DNA of 64,000 nt from NCBI RefSeq assembly GCF_021353235.1, contig NZ_JAJTWT010000004.1, forward strand, positions 124,001 to 188,000. The letters are read 5' to 3'. Position numbers and translations under genes: made by a program. The DNA is from Pelomonas caseinilytica (GTDB taxonomy: Bacteria; Pseudomonadota; Gammaproteobacteria; Burkholderiales; Burkholderiaceae_C). Below the pieces are notes generated by a model. That model had not been told where the DNA came from and ran no database searches. It worked only from the letters and a program-made list of their open reading frames with translations. Positions 35,606-43,198 of this stretch are shown piece after piece (positions within the stretch are counted from its first letter, which is position 1; every line of letters begins with the position of its first letter).

Positions 35606-37360
35606 ATGACCGCCAGCGCCACGCGCGCACCTGCCGCCACCGACACGACCTCCGCCTGGGGCCGCTTCCTCGTCGTCGCCCGACCCTACTGGACGGGCGA
35701 CCGGCGCGCCGTCGCCTGGGCCGTGCTGGCGGGGCTGATCGTGCTGATGCTGCTGGACACGCAGTTCGCGGTGATGCTCAACAAGCAGACCGGCGAGCTC
35801 ACCTCGGCCCTGTCGGCGCGCGACGAGGGCCGCTTCTGGGCCGCCGTGCGCGGCATGCTGTGGGTGGTGGGCTTCGCGGTGCCGGTCTACGCCTTCTACT
35901 ACGCCTCGCGCGACGCCTATGCCAACGACTGGCGGCGCTGGCTGACGCGCCGCTTCCTCGACGCCTACCTGAGCGACCGCGCCTACTTCCGCCTGGCCGG
36001 CGTGGACAACCCGGACCAGCGCATCGCCGAGGACGTCAACACCTTCACGGGGCGCTCGCTGAACTTCCTGCTCATCCTGCTCGGCTCCGTCATGCAGCTG
36101 GTGGCCTTCAGCACCGTGCTGTGGGGGCTGTCGAAGATGCTGGTGGGCTTCCTCGTCGTCTACGCCGTCGTCGGCACGGTGCTGTCCATCGGGCTGTTCG
36201 GGAGGCCGCTGATCCGGCTGAACTTCTGGCAGCTCAAGCGCGAGGCGGACTTCCGCTTCCGGCTGATGCGGCTGCGCGAGAACGCCGAATCCATCGCCTT
36301 CTACCGCGGCGAGCAGCAGGAGCGCCACCAGCTCGACCAGCGCCTGCGCGCCGCCCTGCTCAACACCAGGAAGCTGATCCGCGCCCAGTTCATGCTGAAC
36401 CTCTTCCAGCGCTCCTTCAGCCAGTTGAGCCTGCTGGTGCCCTTCGTTGTGCTGGCCGCCGACGTGCTGGCGGGCCGGCTGGAGGTGGGCCAGGCCGTGC
36501 AGGCCGGGGGGGCCTTCGCGGCGGTGCTGAGCGCCGTGTCCCTCATCGTCGACAACTTCGAGAGCCTGTCGCGCTTCGTCGCCGGCATCGACCGCCTGCA
36601 CGTGATGGCCGCCGCCCTGCAGGCGGCACCGCCCGACGGCGGCATCAAACGCCAGGCGGCGCACGACCTCAAGCTCTCCAAGCTGACCGTCAAGGCGCCC
36701 GACAGCGAGCGCGTGCTGGTGGAGAACCTGTCGCTGACGTTGCCGCCGGGCGAGTCGCTGCTGATCACCGGCGCCAGCGGCTGCGGCAAGAGTTCGCTGC
36801 TGCGCGCCATCGCCGGCCTGTGGACCCATGGCAGCGGGCGCATCCACCACCCGCCGCAGGAGGACGTGTTCTTCCTGCCCCAGCGCCCCTACCTGCAGAG
36901 CGGCACGCTGCGCAGCCAGCTCATCTACCCGAGCACCCACACCGCGCTGGACGACACCGCCCTGCTGAAGGTGCTGGACGAGGTGCAGCTGCGCCACCTC
37001 GCCGAGAGCGAGGCCGGCCTGGACCGCAGCGAGGACTGGGAGAAGCTGCTCAGCGGCGGCGAACAGCAGCGCCTGGCCTTCGCGCGGCTGCTGGTGCACG
37101 CGCCGCGCGTGGCCATCCTCGACGAGGCCACCAGCGCCCTGGACGACGCCAACCAACGCCGCCTCTACGAGCGCCTGCGCGACCGCGGCACCACGCTGAT
37201 CAGCATCGCCCACCGCGCCGCCGTCGCCGGCTTCCACCGCCGCGTGCTCAATCTCATCGGCGGCGGGCGCTGGGAGCTGCGCAGGACCCGGCCCGCCGAG
37301 ACCCAGGCCGCCGAAGCCACCGCGCCCGCCGCCCGCGCCGCCCGCGCCGACCAGGCCTGA
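35606..37360 (+). CDS. ABC transporter, fused permease-ATPase (SbmA/YddA, ABCD-type)
   Basis: Half-transporter of 584 residues with the ABC_membrane_2 (SbmA/BacA-like) transmembrane domain (about 1-330; FYYASRDAYANDWRRWLTRR and the EAA-like NPDQRIAEDVNTFT loop) fused to a nucleotide-binding domain. Walker A is GASGCGKSS near 389-397, the signature [11 protein letters not shown] near 483 and Walker B AILDEATS. Relatives import cobalamin, bleomycin or antimicrobial peptides, or move fatty acids; the substrate here is unknown. It is followed six bases later by the YciO-like gene. Confidence 0.93.
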   Translation: MTASATRAPAATDTTSAWGRFLVVARPYWTGDRRAVAWAVLAGLIVLMLLDTQFAVMLNKQTGELTSALSARDEGRFWAAVRGMLWVVGFAVPVYAFYYASRDAYANDWRRWLTRRFLDAYLSDRAYFRLAGVDNPDQRIAEDVNTFTGRSLNFLLILLGSVMQLVAFSTVLWGLSKMLVGFLVVYAVVGTVLSIGLFGRPLIRLNFWQLKREADFRFRLMRLRENAESIAFYRGEQQERHQLDQRLRAALLNTRKLIRAQFMLNLFQRSFSQLSLLVPFVVLAADVLAGRLEVGQAVQAGGAFAAVLSAVSLIVDNFESLSRFVAGIDRLHVMAAALQAAPPDGGIKRQAAHDLKLSKLTVKAPDSERVLVENLSLTLPPGESLLITGASGCGKSSLLRAIAGLWTHGSGRIHHPPQEDVFFLPQRPYLQSGTLRSQLIYPSTHTALDDTALLKVLDEVQLRHLAESEAGLDRSEDWEKLLSGGEQQRLAFARLLVHAPRVAILDEATSALDDANQRRLYERLRDRGTTLISIAHRAAVAGFHRRVLNLIGGGRWELRRTRPAETQAAEATAPAARAARADQA

Positions 37361-37365
37361 CCGCC

Positions 37366-38016
37366 ATGCCGCACTTCCTGCACTACACCGTCCATCCGCT
37401 GAACCCGCAGCCGCGGCTGCTCGGCCACGCGGCCGGCGTCATCCGCGCCGGCGGCATCGCCGTGCTGCCCACGGCCGCCGGCTACCTGCCGGCCTGCCGC
37501 CTCGACGACAAGGCCGCCACCGCTCGATTGGCGCGCTTGGCCGGCACGCCCGAACGCGACCCGCCGGTGCTGCTGTGCCGCGACCTGTCGCAGGCGGCCG
37601 TCTACCTACGCATCGACGACGACGACTTCCGCGCCATCCGTGCCGGCAGGCCGGGCGACCTGGCCCACACCCTGCCCTGCACGCGCCGCGTGCCGCGACG
37701 GCTGGCCGCAGCCGCGCGCGGCCTGGCCCGGCTCTACTTCGCCGGCCACACGGCGACCGAAGCGCTGCTGGCCCAGTTCGACGAAGCCCTGCTGCTGGCG
37801 CCCGCCGCGTGGGGACCGGGCCCGGAGTCGGTGGACGAGCTGCCGCCGCGCTGGCAGGCCGGCACCGACCTCGCCGTCGATGCCGGCCCGCTGCCGGAAC
37901 CGGCGCGGGACGCCTTCGCGCCCGCCGCTACAGACGCGCCCATCGCGCCGGACCTTCCGGCCGAGCCCGGCCCGTCCGCATCCCTAGGTCGTCAGATCGC
38001 TTGCGACAGCCCTTGA
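37366..38016 (+). CDS. Divergent YciO/YrdC-domain protein
   Basis: Protein of 216 residues. Its first ~150 residues align by eye with E. coli YciO (start MPHFLHYTVHPLNPQPRLL, VIRAGGIAVLPTAAGYLPAC, VLLCRDLSQAAVYLRIDD, CTRRVPRRLA), a homologue of the threonylcarbamoyl-AMP synthase Sua5. The key segment usually reads PTDSGY; here it is PTAAGY, and the SxxKR-type RNA-binding basic patch near the start is reduced, so catalysis is doubtful. The C-terminal 50 residues are Pro/Ala-rich. It follows the ABC transporter closely. An FNR-type box overlaps its stop codon. Confidence 0.72.
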   Translation: MPHFLHYTVHPLNPQPRLLGHAAGVIRAGGIAVLPTAAGYLPACRLDDKAATARLARLAGTPERDPPVLLCRDLSQAAVYLRIDDDDFRAIRAGRPGDLAHTLPCTRRVPRRLAAAARGLARLYFAGHTATEALLAQFDEALLLAPAAWGPGPESVDELPPRWQAGTDLAVDAGPLPEPARDAFAPAATDAPIAPDLPAEPGPSASLGRQIACDSP

Positions 38017-38026
38017 CCCGGGTCAA
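38013..38026. promoter_or_regulatory. FNR/DNR-type box upstream of the AsnC-like gene (distal)
   Basis: TTGACCCGGGTCAA is a perfect palindrome of the FNR/DNR family. If centred at -41.5, the class II activator position, transcription would start near 38061, giving a 33-nt leader before the ATG at 38094. It overlaps the stop codon of the YciO-like gene. Confidence 0.7.
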
Positions 38027-38043
38027 TGAACCCGCCGTAGGTC

Positions 38044-38057
38044 TTGAACAAGATCAA
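38044..38057. promoter_or_regulatory. FNR/DNR-type box upstream of the AsnC-like gene (proximal)
   Basis: TTGAACAAGATCAA has a full ATCAA half and a TTGAA half. Its centre lies 31 bp, close to three helical turns, from that of the distal box. It would overlap the predicted -10 region if the distal box is at -41.5, so it may repress or may belong to an alternative start. Confidence 0.6.
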
Positions 38058-38093
38058 GGTTCAGGCTCGGCGCGCCGCCGAGCATCGGCCATC

Positions 38094-39023
38094 ATGTCCA
38101 CCGTCGTTCCTCCGCCCAGTTGCTGCGCCAGCCTGCGCCAGACCCTGATGCAGGGCTGGCAGCAGGGCTTTCCGCTGCATCCCTCGCCCTTCCGGCAGAT
38201 GGCCGCCCGCAGCGGCGCCACGCCGCGCGAGCTGCTGGCCGCCTGCCGCGAGCTGCACCGCAGCGGTGCCCTGCAGCAGATCCGCGCGCGCTGGGGCGAC
38301 ACCATGCTGCGCGAGCGCTGGCGGCTGGCCTTCGCGCCCCGCGGCGTCGCCGCCGCCGCCGCACTGACGACGGCCCTGGCCCGGTTGCCCGGCTGCTATC
38401 GCATCGAAAACGCCCAGGCGGCCCCGCCCCTGCCCTCCGTCTGGGCCGAGATCGAGGCCATCGACGAAGCGGCACTGCTCAGCCAGCTCAGGCGCCTGCC
38501 CTGCCCGCCCAAGGCCAGGCTCAGGCTGACCGAACCCCAGGCCGAGGCCTCCCTCGCCTGCGAGGACCCGGACCTTGCCGCCAGCCTGGAACGCGGCCTC
38601 AGCCTGTGCGCCCGCCCCTTCTCGGACTGCGCCCGGCGCCTGGGCCGCAGCGAGCACCGCCTGCTGTCCAGCCTGCAGGCCTGGCGGCGCACCGGCCAGC
38701 TCGAATGCCTGACGCTCAAGCCGCCGCCCACCCGTGTTCCGCTGCCCGGGGTGCTGGCGCTGTGGCAGCGCTTCACGCCCTCGCCGGCCCTGCTCGCTCA
38801 GCTGCAGCAGCACCGCAGCGTGGACCGCGTCGTCGTCGGCCCCGGCACGCCCGAGTGGCCCTGGCGGCTGGCCCTGGTGCTGCGCGCCACGCCGCAGCTG
38901 GGCTTCGAGCAACTGCGCGCGCTGCTGGCGGAGCTGGGTGTCGACGAGGCGCCCGACGCCCGCGTGCGCCTGCTGGTGGAGCAGCCCCGCGACCAGGCCC
39001 TGCTGTTCGACACCGGCGGCTGA
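38094..39023 (+). CDS. Two-domain AsnC/Lrp-like protein resembling NirDL siroheme decarboxylase
   Basis: Protein of 309 residues with two copies of an AsnC-type winged-helix plus ferredoxin-like unit. The first begins GFPLHPSPFRQMAARSG, then TPRELLAACRELHRSGALQQI, closely following the GFPL..P...IA pattern of NirD/NirL/AhbA. The second begins near LCARPFSDCARRLGRSEHRL. NirDL-type proteins decarboxylate siroheme during heme d1 synthesis for cytochrome cd1 nitrite reductase. No nirS or other d1 genes are in this window and sequence identity looks low, so the assignment is tentative. Two FNR-type boxes precede it. Confidence 0.6.
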   Translation: MSTVVPPPSCCASLRQTLMQGWQQGFPLHPSPFRQMAARSGATPRELLAACRELHRSGALQQIRARWGDTMLRERWRLAFAPRGVAAAAALTTALARLPGCYRIENAQAAPPLPSVWAEIEAIDEAALLSQLRRLPCPPKARLRLTEPQAEASLACEDPDLAASLERGLSLCARPFSDCARRLGRSEHRLLSSLQAWRRTGQLECLTLKPPPTRVPLPGVLALWQRFTPSPALLAQLQQHRSVDRVVVGPGTPEWPWRLALVLRATPQLGFEQLRALLAELGVDEAPDARVRLLVEQPRDQALLFDTGG

Positions 39024-39042
39024 GCCGCCACGCACCGCGCCA

Positions 39043-39720
39043 TCAGGGGCCGGGATAGGCGGCCAGGCGGCGCACCGAGGCGATGTGGATGCGCCGCCCT
39101 TGCACGCGGATCAGCCCGCCTTCCTCCAGCTCGCGCAGCACGCGCGAGAAATACTCCGGCGTCAGCGACAGGCGCGACGCCAGCGTCGCCTTGCTGACCG
39201 GCAGCTCGACGAGGCCCGGGCCGTCGCCCTTCGTATCGCTCAGCAGGTAGCCGATCACGCGCTGCACGCCCGACTGCAGCGCATAGGCCTGCACGTCGCC
39301 CACCAGGCCGTGCAGACGCCGGCTCAGGCCGGCCAGCATGTACAGGGCCAGGCGCTGGTCGGCCGCCATGGCCTCCAGCACCGCGGCGCGCGGCAGCACC
39401 AGCAGGCGCGTCTGGCCGAGGGCCTCGGCAGTCACGGGGCTGGGCCGGCCGAGGAACATCAGGGCCTCGGCGAAGCTCTGGCCGGCGGCGACCAGCTCGA
39501 TGACCTTCTCCTGCCCGTTGGGCGCGAGCACGAAGAGCTTGATCGGCGCGCCCAGGTTGACGAAGAAGGCTTCGCAGCGGTCACCCGCACGCAGCGCCAG
39601 CGCGCCGCGCTCCAGCGGACGCATCCGCACCGCCGCGGCCAGGCGGGCGAGCGACGCCGCGTCGACCTCGCTGAAGAGGGGCAGGCGCCGCAGCCGGGCT
39701 TCGATGTCGACGCTGTCCAT
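39043..39720 (-). CDS. Crp/Fnr-family regulator, DNR/NnrR-like
   Basis: Transcription factor of 225 residues with an N-terminal cNMP-like sensor domain (about 10-125), a dimerisation helix and a winged HTH. The recognition helix reads SLTPEYFSRVLREL, keeping the Glu and Ser-Arg that in FNR contact TTGAT half-sites. Only one cysteine (DRCEAFF) is present in the sensor, so it lacks the FNR iron-sulfur cluster and fits the NO-sensing DNR/NnrR group. It lies four bases after nnrS in the same operon. It is the likely reader of the FNR-type boxes in this region. Confidence 0.85.
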   Translation of the reverse strand: MDSVDIEARLRRLPLFSEVDAASLARLAAAVRMRPLERGALALRAGDRCEAFFVNLGAPIKLFVLAPNGQEKVIELVAAGQSFAEALMFLGRPSPVTAEALGQTRLLVLPRAAVLEAMAADQRLALYMLAGLSRRLHGLVGDVQAYALQSGVQRVIGYLLSDTKGDGPGLVELPVSKATLASRLSLTPEYFSRVLRELEEGGLIRVQGRRIHIASVRRLAAYPGP

Positions 39721-39724
39721 GCGC

Positions 39725-40975
39725 TCACCCCGCCCGGCCGTCGGCGCGCGGCCGGCCCAGCCAGCCCAGCAGCCGGCCCGCCCAGCCCGTGGCAACCACC
39801 GCCCAGGCCGCCGCGGCCAGCACCAGCCCGGCGTGCGCAAGCCCCAGGCCGGCCGCCAGGCGCAGCAGCACGGCGAGCTGCAGCAGCCGGTACAGGGCCC
39901 AGCCCGCGCCGTCCACGGCCAGAGGCCGGCCGCCATGGCCGGCGGCCACGCGCGTGGCCGTGGCCAGCAGGGTGCTGCCCATCCAACCCAGCGTCAGCAC
40001 ATGCAGCGGGGCCGCCCCGAAGCCCGCCTCGCCGCCGGCCTGGCGGGCCAGCGAGGCGGCCTGCAGGCCCAGCGCCAGGCCCAGCCAGGCGAAGCCCCCT
40101 TGCAGCATGGACGACAGGCGCTGCGACGGCCCCGCCGTGCGGTGCAGCCAGGCCCGGCGCAGCGCCACGAAGAGCAGCACGGCCGACGCCAGGGCCAGCG
40201 GCGGCGCGGCCAACCCGGGCGGCAGCGCCCCCACGTCGGCCAGGCCGCCGAGCGCCAGGCCGCCCAGCATGGGCAGCAGCATCGCGTTCGGCTGCCAGGC
40301 CTCCAGCCGGGCCAGGCCCGCAGCGGCGAAGAAAGGGATCATGCGGTGCGAGGCCGCCGCGAAGACCGGCGCCACGAAGCCCCAGAGTCCGACGCGCACG
40401 GCCACGTCCAGCCAGTGCATGTCGCCGACGAGCAGGGCCGCGCAGGCCAGCAGCAGCGCCGCCACGCCGAGGCTGCCGGCCGCGAGGATGCAGCGGGCAT
40501 GCAGGCGGTCGGCCACGCGGCTGGCGCCCAGCATCGCGGCGAAGCCGAGCATCAACCGCAGCCAGGCCGCGGCCAGCGCCGCCAGGCCCAGGGCGGCCGG
40601 CCACGGATGCGTGTGCGCGCCGGCCAGCAACAGGGCCACGCCCGCGGCCCACTGCTGCAGCGGGCCGAGCAGGCTGCGCGCCTGGACCGCCGGGCGCTCC
40701 AGCCAGCGCGGCCCGGCCGTGAACAGGAAGCCCGCCATGAAGGCCGGCATGAAGCCGAAGGTGAAGAGCAGGCCGTGGGCCAGGGCCGCCGGCAGGGCCC
40801 ACGCCAGGCCACTCGCGCCACCGAGAGCCACGGCCGCCTGCACCGCCAGCCACCACAGCGCCAGCAGCGCCATCGCGGCGGCGCCGAGGGCGAAGCCCAG
40901 GCGGTGAGGCGCGTCGAGGAGTCGCCGGGGCTGCCAGGTTGCGGGCTGCGCCTTGAACTGCGTCAAGGCCGTCAT
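39725..40975 (-). CDS. nnrS: NnrS family heme-copper membrane protein (copy 1)
   Basis: Polytopic inner-membrane protein of 416 residues with about 12 helices. NnrS family features include PHRLGFALGAAAMALLALWW at the N-terminus, HGLLFTFGFMPAFMAGFLFT with a conserved His, MIPFFAAAGLARL and a C-terminal LTLGWMGSTLLATATRVAAGHGGRPL. NnrS proteins bind heme and copper and relieve NO stress on cellular metal centres. It shares a transcript with the DNR-like regulator. An FNR-type box (40953-40966) lies over its first codons, but the geometry suits the divergent DUF3079 gene better. Confidence 0.9.
   Translation of the reverse strand: MTALTQFKAQPATWQPRRLLDAPHRLGFALGAAAMALLALWWLAVQAAVALGGASGLAWALPAALAHGLLFTFGFMPAFMAGFLFTAGPRWLERPAVQARSLLGPLQQWAAGVALLLAGAHTHPWPAALGLAALAAAWLRLMLGFAAMLGASRVADRLHARCILAAGSLGVAALLLACAALLVGDMHWLDVAVRVGLWGFVAPVFAAASHRMIPFFAAAGLARLEAWQPNAMLLPMLGGLALGGLADVGALPPGLAAPPLALASAVLLFVALRRAWLHRTAGPSQRLSSMLQGGFAWLGLALGLQAASLARQAGGEAGFGAAPLHVLTLGWMGSTLLATATRVAAGHGGRPLAVDGAGWALYRLLQLAVLLRLAAGLGLAHAGLVLAAAAWAVVATGWAGRLLGWLGRPRADGRAG
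40953..40966. promoter_or_regulatory. FNR/DNR-type box between nnrS and the DUF3079 gene
   Basis: TTGAACTGCGTCAA matches eight of ten half-site positions. At -41.5 it would start transcription near 41001, 34 nt before the DUF3079 ATG at 41035. On the minus strand it would start inside nnrS, so it most likely serves the plus-strand gene, unless the nnrS start lies further in. Confidence 0.55.
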
Positions 40976-41898
40976 CGCCCGGTTCGGGCACCCTGCGATG
41001 GTGACGTCAGGTCCAGCCTGGCAGCGCCTTCACCATGGCCAAGAAATTCCCCATCAAGCCCGCCAACCCTGGACGCATCTGCTGGGGCTGCGACCGCTAC
41101 TGCTCGGCCGACGCGCTGCAATGCGGCAACGGCAGCGTCGCCACGCCCCACCCGGCCGAGCTCTTCGGCGACGACTGGCAGGACTGGGGGCTGGACGCCC
41201 GCCCCGCGGCGGCGGTCGACGACCCGGCTGCCGAGGGCGGCGACCGCTGACCGGCCATCCAGGCGCAAGGCCGGTCCCGCGGCGTGGCGCCTCACCGGAC
41301 GCAGCAGGAAGACCGAGGGGTCGCGCCCGCAGTCCAGCAGCAGGCTGCGCACCCGCTGCAGCCACAGCCGTCCGAGCTCGGCCTCTTCCTCCGCGCTCGC
41401 CTTGCCGTCGGTCCAGCGCTTGAACAGCGGCTCGATGGCCGGATCGGCCGGCACCTGAGCCATGTCCACGCCCACGTCCACCGCGTCGCCATTGTCCAGG
41501 CGGGTGAAGCGCAGCAGGTCGAGCAGGTCAGGCCGCGTGCGGATGAGGCCGGCGCGGGCGAAGCGGCCGGCGATGCCCTTGAACCCGGAGCTGCCGGAGG
41601 CTCCGGTCAGCATCTGCACCACCGTGGCGATGACGCCGGTGCTGCCCGCGCGGGCGTCGTCGCGGAACTCGACCTTGACGCCGCCGCGCTGCGGGAGTGC
41701 GCCGGGGTAGAGGTGCTCCAGCGCCAGGCAGGTGAGCCAGTAGGCGGTGGCGACCGTGGGGCAGGCATGGCCGGTCAGGCGCACCGCGTCCGCGAAGCCG
41801 TACTCCAGGATGCCGTCCTGCGCGCAGCCGAAGGTTCGCGCCAGCGGGTCCTGCACGGTGAGCCGCGGAACTTCATCGAAGAAAGAAGGCATGTTCAT
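40972..41898 (-). CDS. FmdE-like protein with anomalous 3' extension
   Basis: The first ~220 residues form an FmdE-type domain (FGCAQDGILEYGFADAVRLT, GHACPTVATAYWLTCLAL with His44 and Cys46, GFKGIAGRFARAG), related to proteins encoded with molybdenum formylmethanofuran dehydrogenase and probably metal-binding. After VFLLRPVRRH the frame continues about 90 codons with low-complexity sequence that is simply the antisense of the DUF3079 gene, ending at 40972. I read the tail as loss of the normal stop codon. The ATG at 41898 is chosen; 41892 is possible. An FNR-type box at 41990-42003 sits where its promoter should be. Confidence 0.75.
   Translation of the reverse strand: MNMPSFFDEVPRLTVQDPLARTFGCAQDGILEYGFADAVRLTGHACPTVATAYWLTCLALEHLYPGALPQRGGVKVEFRDDARAGSTGVIATVVQMLTGASGSSGFKGIAGRFARAGLIRTRPDLLDLLRFTRLDNGDAVDVGVDMAQVPADPAIEPLFKRWTDGKASAEEEAELGRLWLQRVRSLLLDCGRDPSVFLLRPVRRHAAGPALRLDGRSAVAALGSRVVDRRRGAGVQPPVLPVVAEELGRVGRGDAAVAALQRVGRAVAVAAPADASRVGGLDGEFLGHGEGAARLDLTSPSQGARTGR
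41035..41250 (+). CDS. DUF3079 family small Cys-rich protein
   Basis: Protein of 71 residues beginning MAKKFPIKPANPGRICWGCD, the hallmark of DUF3079. Four cysteines (16, 19, 23, 30; CWGCDRYC...C) look like a zinc or iron site. The TPHPAELFGDDWQDWG segment is also typical. Function unknown. The gene lies wholly inside, and antisense to, the 3' part of the FmdE-like reading frame. Its promoter holds a well-placed FNR-type box, so it may belong to the NO/anaerobic regulon. Confidence 0.85.
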   Translation: MAKKFPIKPANPGRICWGCDRYCSADALQCGNGSVATPHPAELFGDDWQDWGLDARPAAAVDDPAAEGGDR

Positions 41899-41989
41899 GG
41901 GCGCACCGCCAGGTCCGATTGCGGGAAGGTGGCGCGGCGCGGGCCGCGGCACGAGGCCCGGATACTCCGTCCGACACGCGCGTTAGTGC

Positions 41990-42003
41990 TTGATCGTTGT
42001 CAA
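41990..42003. promoter_or_regulatory. FNR/DNR-type box upstream of the FmdE-like gene
   Basis: TTGATCGTTGTCAA has a perfect TTGAT half and GTCAA. Centred at -41.5 on the minus strand it predicts a start near 41955, about 57 nt before the ATG at 41898. It lies immediately after the end of the second nnrS gene. Confidence 0.7.
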
Positions 42004-42013
42004 GCGCGTGCGC

Positions 42014-43198
42014 TCACCCAGGGCGCCCGTCGACCCGGGGCCGCGACAGCACGGGCCAGTAGCGCACCGCGTACAGCCCGAAGCCGGCCGACCACAGCGC
42101 GGCCGAGGCCAGCACGGCCGGCATCGTCAGCGCGGGCGCGGCCAGCGGCAGGGCGACACGCACGAGGGCCGCCAGCAGCACGAGCACGTAGCAGGCGGTC
42201 TCGAAGCCGTCGGCCTTCAAGGGCCGGCCGGTGTGGCCGCGGGCGGTGCGCGTCACCATGCCGATGACCAGGCCGCCGATGGCGCCCACGGTCAGCGCAT
42301 GCGTGGCGAGCGAGGGCGTGACGGCGCCGGCCTCGGCCAGGCCGCGCAGCAGCAGGTGCACGGGCACCCAGGCATAGGCCAGGTGCAGCACCCACACCAG
42401 AGGCACACGGCGCGTGCGCCATGGCTGCCACAGCAGCCAGCGCCAGGCATGGGCCCCGCAGGCGGCCAGGGCCACGGCGGCCACGGGCGCGCCCTGCAGC
42501 CCGGCGATGTCGGCCGCGGCGAGGGCGAGCACGAGGCCCAGCGAAAGCTTCTCGACGACGGGCTGCCGCGTCGCGCCGGCGCCCGGCACGCCGTTGTTGG
42601 TGAACATCGGGATGACGCGCCCGCCCATCACCGCGAGGATGAAGAGCACCACGTCGAGGGCGACGGTGATGCCGCGCCGGGCCGGCAGGCTGGCCAGGCC
42701 GAGCTGGCCGAGGTGGAAGAAGCCGGCCGCCGCGGCCAGCAGCACCAGCAGGCCGACGAAGAAGTAGTTGCGCCGGCTCCTGGCCTTGAAGAAGGGCACG
42801 GCCAGGGCGATGGCCGCCGCCAGCGGGAAGGCGACGTTGGCCACGGCCGCGGCGATGGCGAAGGGCGTCAGCACGAGCACACGCGCTGCCAGCCAGAGGG
42901 CGCACAGCGCGGCCAGGCGCCAGCCGGTGGGCGTGGGCAGGTTGGTCCAGTTGCGCCCCGCCGTGAACAGGAAGCCGACGATGACGGCCAGGGCGAAGCC
43001 GAACAGCATCTCGTGGGCATGCCACAGCGGCCCGGCGAGGTAGGGGTGGCCGAGGCGGCCGGAGTACTGCAGGGCCCACAGCGGCACGGACAGCGCCGCC
43101 AGCAGGCTGGCCAGCAGATAGAAGGGCCGGAAGCCCAGGGCGAACAGCGCGAAGCCGGGCTTGGGCGCGGCAGAGGGTTCTTCGATGGTGAGCATCAT
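42014..43198 (-). CDS. nnrS: NnrS family heme-copper membrane protein (copy 2)
   Basis: Product of 394 residues and a textbook NnrS: ALFALGFRPFYLLASLLAAL, WHAHEMLFGFALAVIVGFL with conserved histidines, VMGGRVIPMFTNNGVPGA, and HALTVGAIGGLVIGMVTRTA with TARGHTGRPL. About 12 transmembrane helices. The start ATG at 43198 overlaps the stop of the upstream membrane gene (ATGA). It is the last gene of the operon beginning at 47710 with DUF2249 and norZ, so it is expected to be induced by NO. Confidence 0.94.
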   Translation of the reverse strand: MMLTIEEPSAAPKPGFALFALGFRPFYLLASLLAALSVPLWALQYSGRLGHPYLAGPLWHAHEMLFGFALAVIVGFLFTAGRNWTNLPTPTGWRLAALCALWLAARVLVLTPFAIAAAVANVAFPLAAAIALAVPFFKARSRRNYFFVGLLVLLAAAAGFFHLGQLGLASLPARRGITVALDVVLFILAVMGGRVIPMFTNNGVPGAGATRQPVVEKLSLGLVLALAAADIAGLQGAPVAAVALAACGAHAWRWLLWQPWRTRRVPLVWVLHLAYAWVPVHLLLRGLAEAGAVTPSLATHALTVGAIGGLVIGMVTRTARGHTGRPLKADGFETACYVLVLLAALVRVALPLAAPALTMPAVLASAALWSAGFGLYAVRYWPVLSRPRVDGRPG

